Assembly: GCF_024347055.1 (NCBI RefSeq)
Contig: NZ_AP024895.1
Location: 2,976,001 to 3,040,000 of the forward strand
DNA length: 64,000 nt
Source of the DNA: Vibrio porteresiae DSM 19223
Lineage (GTDB): Bacteria > Pseudomonadota > Gammaproteobacteria > Enterobacterales > Vibrionaceae
Direction: 5' to 3'
Below the pieces are notes generated by a model. It saw only the letters and a list, made by a program, of their open reading frames with translations. It searched no databases and had not been told where the DNA came from. The position numbers and the translations under genes are program-made. Below are positions 22,381 to 30,945 of this stretch, in pieces. Each line of letters starts with the position of its first letter. The first letter of the stretch is position 1.

Positions 22381-22746
22381 ATGGAAAGACGGCGGTTTTT
22401 ACGAGTCATTTATCAAGCTCCTGCGAGCTTAACGCAATGCGATATCAGCTTTAATGCAATGGTGAAGGACATATCCCTTCACGGACTACTCGTTTCCTGT
22501 GAAACACCGCAAGCACTATTGTCGGACAAACCCATCGAGGTCAATATTCCTTTATCCGGTAGTGATGTCTCTATCCAATTAACCGCTCAAATAGTAGATT
22601 TACGCAGTAACCTTCTCCGGCTACAAGTGGATCATATCGATCTAGAGAGCCTAGGCCATCTCAAACGCCTCGTTGAACTCAATATGGGGAATGATGAATT
22701 ACTGCATCGCGATCTAGACCATTTGATGGATCAGCATGACATTTGA
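22381..22746 (+). CDS. PilZ-domain protein (PlzA-like)
   Basis: This is a single PilZ domain of 121 residues, a receptor fold for c-di-GMP. Both binding motifs are intact: R4xxxR8 in MERRRFLRV and D30xSxxG35 in DISLHG. The ATG at 22381 places the RxxxR motif at the N-terminus as in other PilZ proteins; an earlier ATG at 22366 is possible, and neither has a strong ribosome-binding site. In V. cholerae the PilZ gene beside tyrA is plzA, the likely counterpart. It could link to the c-di-GMP made or degraded by MbaA, but no target is visible in the sequence. Confidence 0.85.
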   Translation: MERRRFLRVIYQAPASLTQCDISFNAMVKDISLHGLLVSCETPQALLSDKPIEVNIPLSGSDVSIQLTAQIVDLRSNLLRLQVDHIDLESLGHLKRLVELNMGNDELLHRDLDHLMDQHDI

Positions 22747-22779
22747 TGCCCATCGCTTCTCAAGCCCAACTTAATCCCA

Positions 22780-22813
22780 TAAAAAAACGCTGCACAAAAG
22801 CAGCGTTTTTTTA
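22780..22813. terminator. Bidirectional terminator between the PilZ gene and tyrA
   Basis: The stem AAAAAACGCTGC/GCAGCGTTTTTT around ACAAAA has A- and T-runs on both sides, for the convergent PilZ gene and tyrA. Confidence 0.88.
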
Positions 22814-22828
22814 TTAAAGCATCATCAG

Positions 22829-23956
22829 TTAGCCGCGATGAATCGCATCATGTGCTTGTTTTAGCAGGTTTTGGCTCTCTTTCATAAACTGCTGAGAGTA
22901 ATCGCCAAACCATTCGCTAACTTGATTGAAATTATCAATAAAGCCTTGCTTATCCTGACGTTTGATCAATTCAACTGACTCAGAGAAACTTTGGTAGAAG
23001 CGATCAATCATGTCGATATTTTCTTGAGAAGAAAGAATGATGTCACCGTACAAGTTAGGATCTTGAGCAAATAGTCGACCGACCATAGCGATCTCCAAAC
23101 GGTAAATCGGCGAACTCAACTTCAGGAGTTGTTCAATGTTCGGTTTTACTTTGGATAGATGCACACCGTAAGCAAACGTCGTAAAGTGACGCAGCGCCTG
23201 AATCATCGTCATACCATGATCATGATCTTCTGCTGGCATATGGCACACACTGGCACCCCAGATACCAAACTGTTGTAACAACCATTGGTAAGACTCTTCG
23301 CCACGGCCATTACAGCAAACAATGACTTGCTTAGCCAAGCTAGGAACATCAGGACCAAACATCGGGTGTAAACCCACAACTGGACCTTTGTGCGCGTTTA
23401 GCATCGCAGCCAAAGGCTTTGACTTAATTGACGTGAAATCAGCAAGGATACAGTCTTCTGGTAATTGATTGAGTTTAGCAATGACATCCAACGTTAAATG
23501 AATCGGCACAGTGACAATCACTAATCCTGCGTTTTTCAACACTTCATCAGCATTATCCCAGTCGTTTTTACCAATTACATTTACTTGATAGCCTGATAAA
23601 CGGAACATACGGCCAAACAAAGAACCGAGTTGACCATTACCACCAATCAACACCACTGAACGCAGATCTGGATTTAAGCATTTAAAGCCTGAATCCTTTT
23701 CACTGGCATAAGACTCACGCATCGTACGACGCAGTATGTCTTCAATCAGTTGCGGAGGTACACCTTGCTTTTCAGCTTCTGCGCGGCGAGAAGCTAACAT
23801 GGCTGCTTCACGATCAGGTGCATAGATGGGTAAACCGTGCTTACTTTTGACTTGTCCGACTTGCTCAACTAAAGCAAGACGACGTGCCAATAACGCAACC
23901 ATTTGTTGGTCGACCGCATCGATTTGATCTCTTAATGCACTTAATTCTACAGCCAT
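22829..23956 (-). CDS. tyrA: Chorismate mutase / prephenate dehydrogenase TyrA
   Basis: This bifunctional enzyme takes chorismate through prephenate to 4-hydroxyphenylpyruvate for Tyr synthesis. An AroQ chorismate mutase domain (about 1-85, LLARRLALVEQVGQVKSKHG) is fused to an NAD-binding dehydrogenase domain with VVLIGGNGQLGSLFG near 103 and GLHPMFGPDVPSL near 195. The length of 375 fits the family. It lies 11 bases after aroF, forming the aroF-tyrA operon seen in E. coli. Confidence 0.96.
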   Translation of the reverse strand: MAVELSALRDQIDAVDQQMVALLARRLALVEQVGQVKSKHGLPIYAPDREAAMLASRRAEAEKQGVPPQLIEDILRRTMRESYASEKDSGFKCLNPDLRSVVLIGGNGQLGSLFGRMFRLSGYQVNVIGKNDWDNADEVLKNAGLVIVTVPIHLTLDVIAKLNQLPEDCILADFTSIKSKPLAAMLNAHKGPVVGLHPMFGPDVPSLAKQVIVCCNGRGEESYQWLLQQFGIWGASVCHMPAEDHDHGMTMIQALRHFTTFAYGVHLSKVKPNIEQLLKLSSPIYRLEIAMVGRLFAQDPNLYGDIILSSQENIDMIDRFYQSFSESVELIKRQDKQGFIDNFNQVSEWFGDYSQQFMKESQNLLKQAHDAIHRG

Positions 23957-23967
23957 GTTCTCTTTCC

Positions 23968-25044
23968 TTAATTATTCTTCAATCGTTCTGTCAAAAACGG
24001 AGTTAATTCACTATGCGCACGACGTAGCAAGGTCTCAGTCGTATCCCAACCAATGCATGCGTCGGTAATAGAAACCCCGTATTTCATTTCAGACAGAGGC
24101 AAGTCAGCCGATTGACTTCCTTCATTAATATGACTTTCTATCATAAGACCGATGATAGAGGTATTCCCTTGACGAATTTGCTTAATCACGTCGTTCGCCA
24201 CCAAAGGTTGACGACGGTAGTCTTTGCGTGAGTTCGCATGACTGCAGTCGACCATTAATGAAGGTTCAAGATGAGCATTTTTCATCTCTTCTTCACACTC
24301 AGCCACAGAAACTGAATCGTAGTTAGTCTGCTTGCCACCACGTAAAATGACATGACCATTCTGGTTGCCTTGTGTTGTCAGCAGTGCAACTTGACCTTCA
24401 CGGCTAATCCCCATAAAACGGTGACTTGAAGAAGCCGCTTTCATCGCATTAATTGCTGTCGATAAGCTGCCATCAGTACCATTTTTAAAACCAATTGGCG
24501 AAGACAAACCACTGGCCATTTCACGGTGCGTTTGCGACTCAGTCGTACGAGCGCCAATCGCCGCCCAACTAAAGGTGTCAGATAAATATTGAGGACTGAT
24601 TGGATCCAGTGCTTCTGTTGCTAAAGGAATTTCCATCTCAGAAAGTTCCACCAACAAACGACGACCGATGTGTAACCCCTGCTCAATATCAAACGTACCA
24701 TCTAAACGAGGGTCGTTGATCAAGCCTTTCCAACCTACCGTAGTACGAGGCTTTTCAAAGTAAACGCGCATAACCAGATAGATTTGGTCTTTTAATTCTT
24801 CAGAAAGTGCTTTCAGGCGACGAGCATAATCTTTAGCAGCTTCGATATCATGAATGGAGCATGGACCACATACCACCAGCAAACGATGATCACGTTTGTG
24901 AATAATATTAGCGATCGTTTCGCGTGACTCGCGAATAAAACGACGCGCTTTATCACTCAGTGGCAGTTTTGCTTTGAGCACATCTGGGGTGATCAGTATC
25001 TCTTCATCAACGATATGAATATCGCTTAAATCACTTTTTTTCAT
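23968..25044 (-). CDS. aroF: 3-deoxy-7-phosphoheptulonate synthase, AroF type
   Basis: This is the first enzyme of the shikimate pathway, joining PEP and erythrose 4-phosphate to DAHP. The 358-residue product from the ATG at 25044 starts MKKSDLSDIHIVDEE, aligning with E. coli AroF (MQKDALNNVHITDEQ). Conserved blocks are VVCGPCSIHD, RVYFEKPRTTVGWKG and GARTTESQTHRE. An in-frame extension to 25197 would add 51 hydrophobic residues unlike the family and runs through regulatory DNA, so I reject it. Operon with tyrA and upstream TyrR boxes suggest the Tyr-regulated isoenzyme. Confidence 0.95.
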   Translation of the reverse strand: MKKSDLSDIHIVDEEILITPDVLKAKLPLSDKARRFIRESRETIANIIHKRDHRLLVVCGPCSIHDIEAAKDYARRLKALSEELKDQIYLVMRVYFEKPRTTVGWKGLINDPRLDGTFDIEQGLHIGRRLLVELSEMEIPLATEALDPISPQYLSDTFSWAAIGARTTESQTHREMASGLSSPIGFKNGTDGSLSTAINAMKAASSSHRFMGISREGQVALLTTQGNQNGHVILRGGKQTNYDSVSVAECEEEMKNAHLEPSLMVDCSHANSRKDYRRQPLVANDVIKQIRQGNTSIIGLMIESHINEGSQSADLPLSEMKYGVSITDACIGWDTTETLLRRAHSELTPFLTERLKNN

Positions 25045-25053
25045 CTCGACACC

Positions 25054-25071
25054 TGTATATATATCTTTACA
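25054..25071 (-). promoter_or_regulatory. TyrR box 1 upstream of aroF
   Basis: On the minus strand TGTAAA-GATATA-TATACA fits the TyrR consensus TGTAAA-N6-TTTACA with one mismatch. It begins 10 bases before the aroF ATG and touches the AGGTG ribosome-binding site. Confidence 0.65.
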
Positions 25072-25140
25072 CTTTGTATTAAACATCAGTTCCTCAAACC
25101 CAATAGGCAACAAATTAACAGTCTTTTGAAACATTGCAAG

Positions 25141-25181
25141 TGTAAATTTAAAAAAACATATAATGTAAATAATTATATACG
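25141..25181 (-). promoter_or_regulatory. TyrR-like boxes 2 and 3 upstream of aroF
   Basis: On the plus strand TGTAAA-TTTAAA-AAAACA (25141-25158) and TGTAAA-TAATTA-TATACG (25164-25181) each keep one perfect half-site, 23 bases apart, about two helical turns. The arrangement of several boxes resembles E. coli aroF. Confidence 0.55.
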
Positions 25182-25287
25182 GTCCAAATACTCTCACAGA
25201 ATGACAAAAATCTGGTGAGAGTGATGTTTTCTCTTCCTTGAGTTATTTAAAATAGGCACTCGTATTGATTAGGAATCTTGGACTCAT

Positions 25288-26976
25288 ATGGAGTTAATAC
25301 TCTCTTTAATGCAGCAAATGTGCGTCTATCTAGTATTAGCGTACATGTTGAGCAAAACTCCTATTTTCTTGCCGTTACTGAATATTTCTTATCGTCCCGG
25401 CCATAGAATATGCCTATATATCCTGTTCTCCCTCTTTTGTATCACTGGAACCTACTTCGGTCTACAGATCGATGACGCTATCGTAAATACTCGTGCGATT
25501 GGTGCCATAATGGCAGGCTTGTTCGGTGGGCCTATTCTGGGTTCTGCGGTCGGTTTTACTGGGGGAATACACCGTTATTTCATGGGCGGCTTTACCGATG
25601 TGGCTTGTGCGGTTTCAACTACAGTCGAAGGATTAATTGGTGGCTTACTGCACGCCTACCTAATTTATCGTGGTAAACCCAAGCAACTCTTTAGTCCTAT
25701 GATTGTCTTTTCAATTACGCTCGTTGCTGAAATCATTCAAATGGCGCTCATTTTGGCCATCGCCGATCCATTTGATGAAGCATTTCATCTAGTCAAGAAA
25801 ATCGCTGCCCCGATGATCATAACCAACTCGTTTGGTGCGGCGCTCTTTATGAGCATCCTCGTTGACCGCAAAACCATTTTTGAAGAGTATTCTGCTGCGT
25901 TTTCTCGCCGCGCTCTGAACGTGGCTGAACGCTCGGTGGGCATTCTTTCTGAGGGATTTACCCCAGAAAATGCCAAGAAGATTGCCCGCATTGTTTATGA
26001 GCAGACGAACGTCGGGGCTGTGGCCATTACCGACACCGAACAAATTCTTGCGTTTATTGGCATTGGTGATGATCACCATATTCCTGGACGACCTATCTCC
26101 TCAACCAGTACGTTAGACTCCATCCGCTCCAATCGGATTATTTACCTTGATGGGAAAGACCACCCTTATCAATGTTCGATTCATGAGGACTGTAAGCTAG
26201 GTTCGGCACTGATCATCCCTCTGCGTGCTGGCGATCGAGTGATTGGTACCATCAAGATGTACGAACCTCGCCGCAAGTTGTTTTCCACCATCAATATGTC
26301 GATGGCGCAAGGGATCGCTCAACTGCTCTCTAGTCAAATTCTGTATGGTGAATATCAACAAAAACAAATGCTGCTGTCTCGCGCGGAAATAAAACTGCTC
26401 CAAGCGCAAATCAACCCGCATTTTTTGTTTAATGCGCTCAACACCATTAGTGCGGTCATTCGCCGCCATCCTGATACCGCAAGAGAGCTGATCCTTAATC
26501 TTTCCCAATTCTTTCGCAGTAACCTAAAACAGAATGTCGAATCAGTGACCTTAAGAGAAGAATTGGCTCACGTGAATGCCTATCTTTCTATTGAAAAGGC
26601 ACGTTTTTCCGATCGACTTGATGTTGAGATATCAATATCTCCGACACTACTCGACAAGAAAATCCCCACATTCACTCTACAGCCATTAGTGGAAAATGCC
26701 GTGAAGCATGGCATCTCTAACTTGCTCGAAAATGGACGTATCCGAATTTACAGTGAAACCCATTTGTCTGGTGACAAAATCGTCGTTGAAGATAATGCGG
26801 GGGCTTACCAAACAAAAGCGTCAGATGAAAGAGAAGATCACTGCGGATTGGGCATGGAGATTGTTGATAAACGCTTGACCAATAAGTTTGGGCATATCGC
26901 GAAATTACAAACCGATGTAAAATCAGGATATTACACAAGAATGAGTTTTATCATCCCCTTTTTAGGAAGCGAGTAA
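25288..26976 (+). CDS. btsS: LytS-family sensor histidine kinase (BtsS/YehU-like)
   Basis: The membrane sensor of a two-component system; the E. coli counterpart BtsS responds to extracellular pyruvate. Of 562 residues, a 5TM-Lyt domain with several membrane segments (about 1-185) leads to a GAF domain (about 215-350). The His_kinase domain follows, with phospho-acceptor His in QINPHFLFNALNT (about 375-387) and N-box LQPLVENAVKHG, and the C-terminal ATPase domain shows GLGMEIVDKRL. The response-regulator gene begins 1 base after its stop. Assignment to BtsS rather than YpdA or another LytS paralogue is inferred from overall likeness and from repeats upstream of the CstA-type gene at 33.35 kb. 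Confidence 0.85.
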   Translation: MELILSLMQQMCVYLVLAYMLSKTPIFLPLLNISYRPGHRICLYILFSLFCITGTYFGLQIDDAIVNTRAIGAIMAGLFGGPILGSAVGFTGGIHRYFMGGFTDVACAVSTTVEGLIGGLLHAYLIYRGKPKQLFSPMIVFSITLVAEIIQMALILAIADPFDEAFHLVKKIAAPMIITNSFGAALFMSILVDRKTIFEEYSAAFSRRALNVAERSVGILSEGFTPENAKKIARIVYEQTNVGAVAITDTEQILAFIGIGDDHHIPGRPISSTSTLDSIRSNRIIYLDGKDHPYQCSIHEDCKLGSALIIPLRAGDRVIGTIKMYEPRRKLFSTINMSMAQGIAQLLSSQILYGEYQQKQMLLSRAEIKLLQAQINPHFLFNALNTISAVIRRHPDTARELILNLSQFFRSNLKQNVESVTLREELAHVNAYLSIEKARFSDRLDVEISISPTLLDKKIPTFTLQPLVENAVKHGISNLLENGRIRIYSETHLSGDKIVVEDNAGAYQTKASDEREDHCGLGMEIVDKRLTNKFGHIAKLQTDVKSGYYTRMSFIIPFLGSE

Positions 26977-26977
26977 C

Positions 26978-27703
26978 ATGAGCCAGAAATTGACGGCACT
27001 GGTCATAGACGATGAAAAATTTGCGCGTGAAGAGCTGATCGATCTATTGAGTGAAAGCGACGACATTCAAGTGTTAGATGAAGCAAACAATGCCATCGAT
27101 GGTTTAAAGAAGATCCACCAGCTCAAGCCTGATGTGATCTTTCTAGATATTCAGATGCCTCTGGTGACTGGTATCGAATTGATTGGCATGCTCGATCCCG
27201 ACAATATGCCCCACGTTGTTTTCGTCACCGCGTATGATCAATATGCGATTCAAGCTTTTGAAGATAACGCCTTTGATTACCTACTCAAACCCATTGATAC
27301 CCAGCGACTGCAAAAAACACTGCAAAGATTAAAACGTACCCAACAAGAAAAAGGTTCTTATCAGGTGCTCTCGCCCAATCAGTTGGAACAGATTCCCTGC
27401 GCAGGGCATAACCGCATTATGCTGATTCCAACCGATAACGTCGAATTTGCTTGTATTGAAGTCAGTGGCGTTCAGATTCAAACAGCAGAGCGTAAGATGA
27501 CCACGCAACTAACGCTCAAAATATTGGAAGAGAAAACGCCACTGTTACGCTGCCATCGCCAATATTTGATTCACCTAAAAGCCATTCGGGAAATCAAGCT
27601 GATTGACAACGGACTGGCAGAAATCACCACTGTGAGTGGTCACCAAATTCCTGTCAGCCGTCGCTACTTAAAAGAGCTCAAAGAACGTCTGGGTTTCTGT
27701 TGA
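26978..27703 (+). CDS. btsR: LytTR response regulator (BtsR/YehT-like)
   Basis: This is the partner of the preceding kinase. The receiver domain (about 1-120) has the acidic pair in VIDDEKFAREEL, the phospho-acceptor Asp in VIFLDIQMP (about 55) and the conserved Lys in YLLKPID. A LytTR DNA-binding domain follows (about 140-240, with LLRCHRQYLIHLKAI and ISRRYLKEL-like end). LytTR regulators bind paired direct repeats about two helical turns apart, and such repeats lie upstream of the CstA-type gene at 33218-33265. The 241-residue length is typical. Confidence 0.88.
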   Translation: MSQKLTALVIDDEKFAREELIDLLSESDDIQVLDEANNAIDGLKKIHQLKPDVIFLDIQMPLVTGIELIGMLDPDNMPHVVFVTAYDQYAIQAFEDNAFDYLLKPIDTQRLQKTLQRLKRTQQEKGSYQVLSPNQLEQIPCAGHNRIMLIPTDNVEFACIEVSGVQIQTAERKMTTQLTLKILEEKTPLLRCHRQYLIHLKAIREIKLIDNGLAEITTVSGHQIPVSRRYLKELKERLGFC

Positions 27704-27710
27704 TGACGTC

Positions 27711-28703
27711 TTAAGCCAGCAATGAATCACGAATTTTTAGTGCAGTGTTGTGAGCCGTTTTCCACTCATGACTCGTTATCAAATCGCTGTATCGGATAGT
27801 TTTTTTCTTTAACAGAGATAACGCATTCGGCACGTCGATAATCGGTAGGTTATCCAAGACTTCGATCGCGGCAGCACGTTGATTGCACATCAATATCATA
27901 TCGCAGCCGCCGTCTAATGCTTGTTGAGAGCGCTCAGCAGGCCCTCCCATAATTGCCGCACCTTCCATGCTTAAATCATCGGAAAAGATAATGCCGTTAA
28001 ACCCTAGCTCACGACGTAATACCTGTTTCAACCAATAGTGGGAACCACTGGCTGGAGAAGCATCGTAACTTGGATAAATGACATGGGCAGGCATCATGGC
28101 ATCCAAAATACCTTGATTGATCTGATGACGAAAAATTTCCAGATCTTGGCTAATGTCATCACGATGATCATACGGTGTTTCTAAATGGGAATCGGCGATT
28201 ACCCCACCATGCCCTGGAAAATGTTTGCCAGTGGTTGCCATACCAACACTTTTCATCCCACGCATAAAGGCTGAGCTGTACTCAATGATGGTATTCACTT
28301 TATCGCCAAACGCCCTGTTACCAATCGCTTTACAGTCATAGCCTTTGTCTAATACCGGGGCAAAACTTAAGTCCACATCATGAGCAATCAACTCTGCTGC
28401 CATGAGCCAACCGCATTGTTCAGCAAAACGAGCGCCTTCGTCGAATTGTTGGTACGCCTGCGCCGGCGGTAACAACGAAAATCCCTCTTTGAAGCGCTGA
28501 ACTCGTCCCCCTTCTTGATCAACACCAATCAAAATAGGCCGTTTTGCTGCTTGGCGAATGCTCGCATTCAACGCAATAAGCTGCTCATTATCATGATAGT
28601 TGCGTGCAAAAAGAATCACGCCACCCACGGTCGGGTGAGCCAAAATTTCACGCTCTTCTGCGTCCAATTCATAACTTGCAACGTCTAACCATAACGGACC
28701 CAT
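27711..28703 (-). CDS. nagZ: Beta-N-acetylhexosaminidase NagZ
   Basis: This cytoplasmic glycoside hydrolase family 3 enzyme removes GlcNAc from 1,6-anhydro-muropeptides in peptidoglycan recycling and helps to set AmpC induction. The 330 residues start MGPLWLDVASYEL, exactly the V. cholerae N-terminus and length. The active-site motif GKHFPGHG and catalytic SDDLSMEGA are present. The ATG has AAGGAG 6 bases upstream; a longer frame to 28763 is not preferred. It is convergent with btsR and divergent from anmK. Confidence 0.96.
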   Translation of the reverse strand: MGPLWLDVASYELDAEEREILAHPTVGGVILFARNYHDNEQLIALNASIRQAAKRPILIGVDQEGGRVQRFKEGFSLLPPAQAYQQFDEGARFAEQCGWLMAAELIAHDVDLSFAPVLDKGYDCKAIGNRAFGDKVNTIIEYSSAFMRGMKSVGMATTGKHFPGHGGVIADSHLETPYDHRDDISQDLEIFRHQINQGILDAMMPAHVIYPSYDASPASGSHYWLKQVLRRELGFNGIIFSDDLSMEGAAIMGGPAERSQQALDGGCDMILMCNQRAAAIEVLDNLPIIDVPNALSLLKKKTIRYSDLITSHEWKTAHNTALKIRDSLLA

Positions 28704-28838
28704 GTTGTCTCCTTGGTTCTTAGGCAAAAGTTGAGGAAAAAGGTGATCTGGAAAATTTGTCACATTGCAGGAGGTTATTCAGTTTAAATTTCAATTACAA
28801 TGCCTTTGTGGTGATATCACAGAGGGATGACAGAAGAT

Positions 28839-29948
28839 ATGCAGAAAGAACTTTATATTGGCATTATGTCCGGTACCAGTTTAGATGGGGTTGATACCGT
28901 ATTGGTTGCCATCAATGAAGGAAAAATTGAGCGAGTGGCGAGTGATTGCTTTGCCATTCCAGCATCGCTACGTGAAGCCATCTTAGCCATCAACTTAAAT
29001 CAGCCCACGACAATTGCTCAAATTGGAGCCATTGATCATCAACTCGGTAAACTTTATGCACAATCGGTGCAAGCTTTACTGGCTCAATCAGGTCATTTAG
29101 CCCAAGAGATCACTGCAATAGGTTGTCACGGACAAACAGTTTTTCATCAGCCCGTTGGCGAAGAGCGTTTTACGATTCAATTGGGTGATGCCAACCTTAT
29201 CGCTGCACAAACCAACATTACCACCATCGCAGACTTTCGCCGTAAAGACATGGCCTTAGGCGGTCAAGGAGCGCCACTCGTCCCAGCGTTTCATCAAGCC
29301 ATCTTTGGTCTAAAAGAGTCCACTGTGGTCATTCTTAATATCGGCGGTATTGCCAATATCTCCGTATTGAACTCCGATGGGACTGTTCTCGGCTATGATA
29401 CTGGTCCTGGTAATATGTTGATGGACGCTTGGTGTTATCAGCATCAAGGTAAGTTGTATGACAAAAACGCCGCTTGGGCGAAACAAGGGCAAGTTCATCC
29501 CGAGTTACTAACCGAGCTGCTCTCTGATCCCTATTTTGCCTTGTCAGCTCCCAAAAGTACTGGGAGAGAATATTTTCATTTAGATTGGCTTACTCAGCAC
29601 TCGATGCTTAACGATATCAGCGCCGTCGATGTTCAACGAACCTTGTGTGAACTCACCGCACGAAGCATTAGCGATCAAGTTAGGCGGTTTAGTCAAGGCA
29701 CCCAACCGGCGCTCTATGTTTGCGGTGGCGGCGCGCGCAATCCATTGCTGATGCAACGCCTTGCCAAGCACCTTCCTAACTGGTCAGTATCAACGACATC
29801 TGACCAAGGCGTAGACAGTGATGATATGGAAGCTATCGCCTTTGCATGGCTAGCCTATCGTCGATTCCACGCTCTTCCTAGCAATCTGCCCTCGGTGACA
29901 GGCGCTTGTCGCCCAGCCTCTTTGGGCGTAATTTATTACCCAGATTAA
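28839..29948 (+). CDS. anmK: Anhydro-N-acetylmuramic acid kinase AnmK
   Basis: This enzyme phosphorylates and hydrolyses 1,6-anhydroMurNAc to MurNAc-6-phosphate. The ASKHA fold shows GIMSGTSLDGVD at the start and GIANISVL and GYDTGPGNMLMD in the middle. The ATG at 28839 gives 369 residues, the E. coli length. An ATG four codons earlier (28827) directly abuts GAGGG, too close for normal initiation. MurQ follows 18 bases later, the next step of the pathway. Confidence 0.95.
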   Translation: MQKELYIGIMSGTSLDGVDTVLVAINEGKIERVASDCFAIPASLREAILAINLNQPTTIAQIGAIDHQLGKLYAQSVQALLAQSGHLAQEITAIGCHGQTVFHQPVGEERFTIQLGDANLIAAQTNITTIADFRRKDMALGGQGAPLVPAFHQAIFGLKESTVVILNIGGIANISVLNSDGTVLGYDTGPGNMLMDAWCYQHQGKLYDKNAAWAKQGQVHPELLTELLSDPYFALSAPKSTGREYFHLDWLTQHSMLNDISAVDVQRTLCELTARSISDQVRRFSQGTQPALYVCGGGARNPLLMQRLAKHLPNWSVSTTSDQGVDSDDMEAIAFAWLAYRRFHALPSNLPSVTGACRPASLGVIYYPD

Positions 29949-29966
29949 GATCACCCAAGGATATTT

Positions 29967-30881
29967 ATGACAAACGATGCCCTGCTAACCGCACTGTCCC
30001 ATCTAGTATCAGAAACCCGAAATCCTGACACGATGGATATCGACTTGCTCAGTTCGCTAGATATCGTCACCCGCCTCAATCAACAAGATAAGCTGGTTCC
30101 GCTCGCTGTGGAAAAAGTACTTCCTGAGGTTGCAAAAGGGGTTGAAGCCATTACGGCAGCTTTTAAACAAGGCGGTCGATTAATTTATCTTGGCGCAGGC
30201 ACGAGTGGACGCTTGGGCGTTTTAGATGCCGTGGAATGTCCGCCTACCTTTAGCGTCAGCGATAGCATGGTCATTGGTTTGATTGCTGGCGGCAAAGAGG
30301 CGATGTTTAAAGCCCAAGAAGGGGCAGAAGACTCACTCTCTCTTGGCGAACAAGAACTCAAGAATATCGAATTCAATCAGCATGATATTTTGGTGGGCAT
30401 CGCTGCGAGTGGCCGTACGCCTTATGTGATTGGCGCCATTGATTATGCAAATCGCGTCGGAGCAACCACTATCGCTATCTCATGCAATCCTAATTCTCCG
30501 ATTGCCGATATTGCGACTATTGCCATTTCACCAGTGGTAGGCCCCGAAGCATTAACCGGTTCTACACGGCTAAAATCAGGCACAGCTCAGAAGCTGATTT
30601 TGAATATGTTAACTACCGCAAGTATGATTCGCTTGGGCAAGAGTTATCAGAACTTGATGGTGGATGTGAAAGCGACCAACAAGAAGTTAGTTGCGCGCGC
30701 AGTGCGAATCGTAATGCAAGCGACTGACTGCGATCGTAGTCAAGCTGAGGCACTCCTCGCCCAAAGTGACAATAACGCCAAAGCGGCTATTTTGATGCAT
30801 TTCACGGGTATGAGTTATGAACAAGCCAAAGAGAAGCTCAATGACTCAGACGGTTTTCTTCGCCGAGCCATTGAACCTTAA
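29967..30881 (+). CDS. murQ: N-acetylmuramic acid 6-phosphate etherase MurQ
   Basis: This enzyme cleaves the lactyl ether of MurNAc-6-phosphate to give GlcNAc-6-phosphate, completing the route begun by AnmK. Of 304 residues, an SIS domain (about 57-220) has YLGAGTSGRLGVLDAVECPPTF, including the catalytic Glu, and GIAASGRTPYV. A C-terminal helical segment follows. It is co-oriented and closely spaced with anmK. Confidence 0.96.
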   Translation: MTNDALLTALSHLVSETRNPDTMDIDLLSSLDIVTRLNQQDKLVPLAVEKVLPEVAKGVEAITAAFKQGGRLIYLGAGTSGRLGVLDAVECPPTFSVSDSMVIGLIAGGKEAMFKAQEGAEDSLSLGEQELKNIEFNQHDILVGIAASGRTPYVIGAIDYANRVGATTIAISCNPNSPIADIATIAISPVVGPEALTGSTRLKSGTAQKLILNMLTTASMIRLGKSYQNLMVDVKATNKKLVARAVRIVMQATDCDRSQAEALLAQSDNNAKAAILMHFTGMSYEQAKEKLNDSDGFLRRAIEP

Positions 30882-30882
30882 T

Positions 30883-30929
30883 GGTTAGCGCCTTAATAGT
30901 TAAAGCCTTAATAGTTAGAGCCTTAATAC
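30883..30929 (+). repeat. Three 15-bp tandem repeats after murQ
   Basis: GTTAGCGCCTTAATA, GTTAAAGCCTTAATA and GTTAGAGCCTTAATA follow directly on the murQ stop, and the stop region itself (CCTTAATG) resembles the repeat end. The array probably arose by slippage. No function is evident. Confidence 0.85.
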
Positions 30930-30945
30930 CAAGTCAGCTTAAACG

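Noticed and set aside
25045..25197. 51-residue N-terminal extension of aroF
   Set aside because: Hydrophobic and unlike the family; it covers the TyrR boxes, and the ATG at 25044 matches E. coli AroF.
30883..30929. CRISPR-like array
   Set aside because: The 15-bp units are directly adjacent without spacers, and no cas genes are present.
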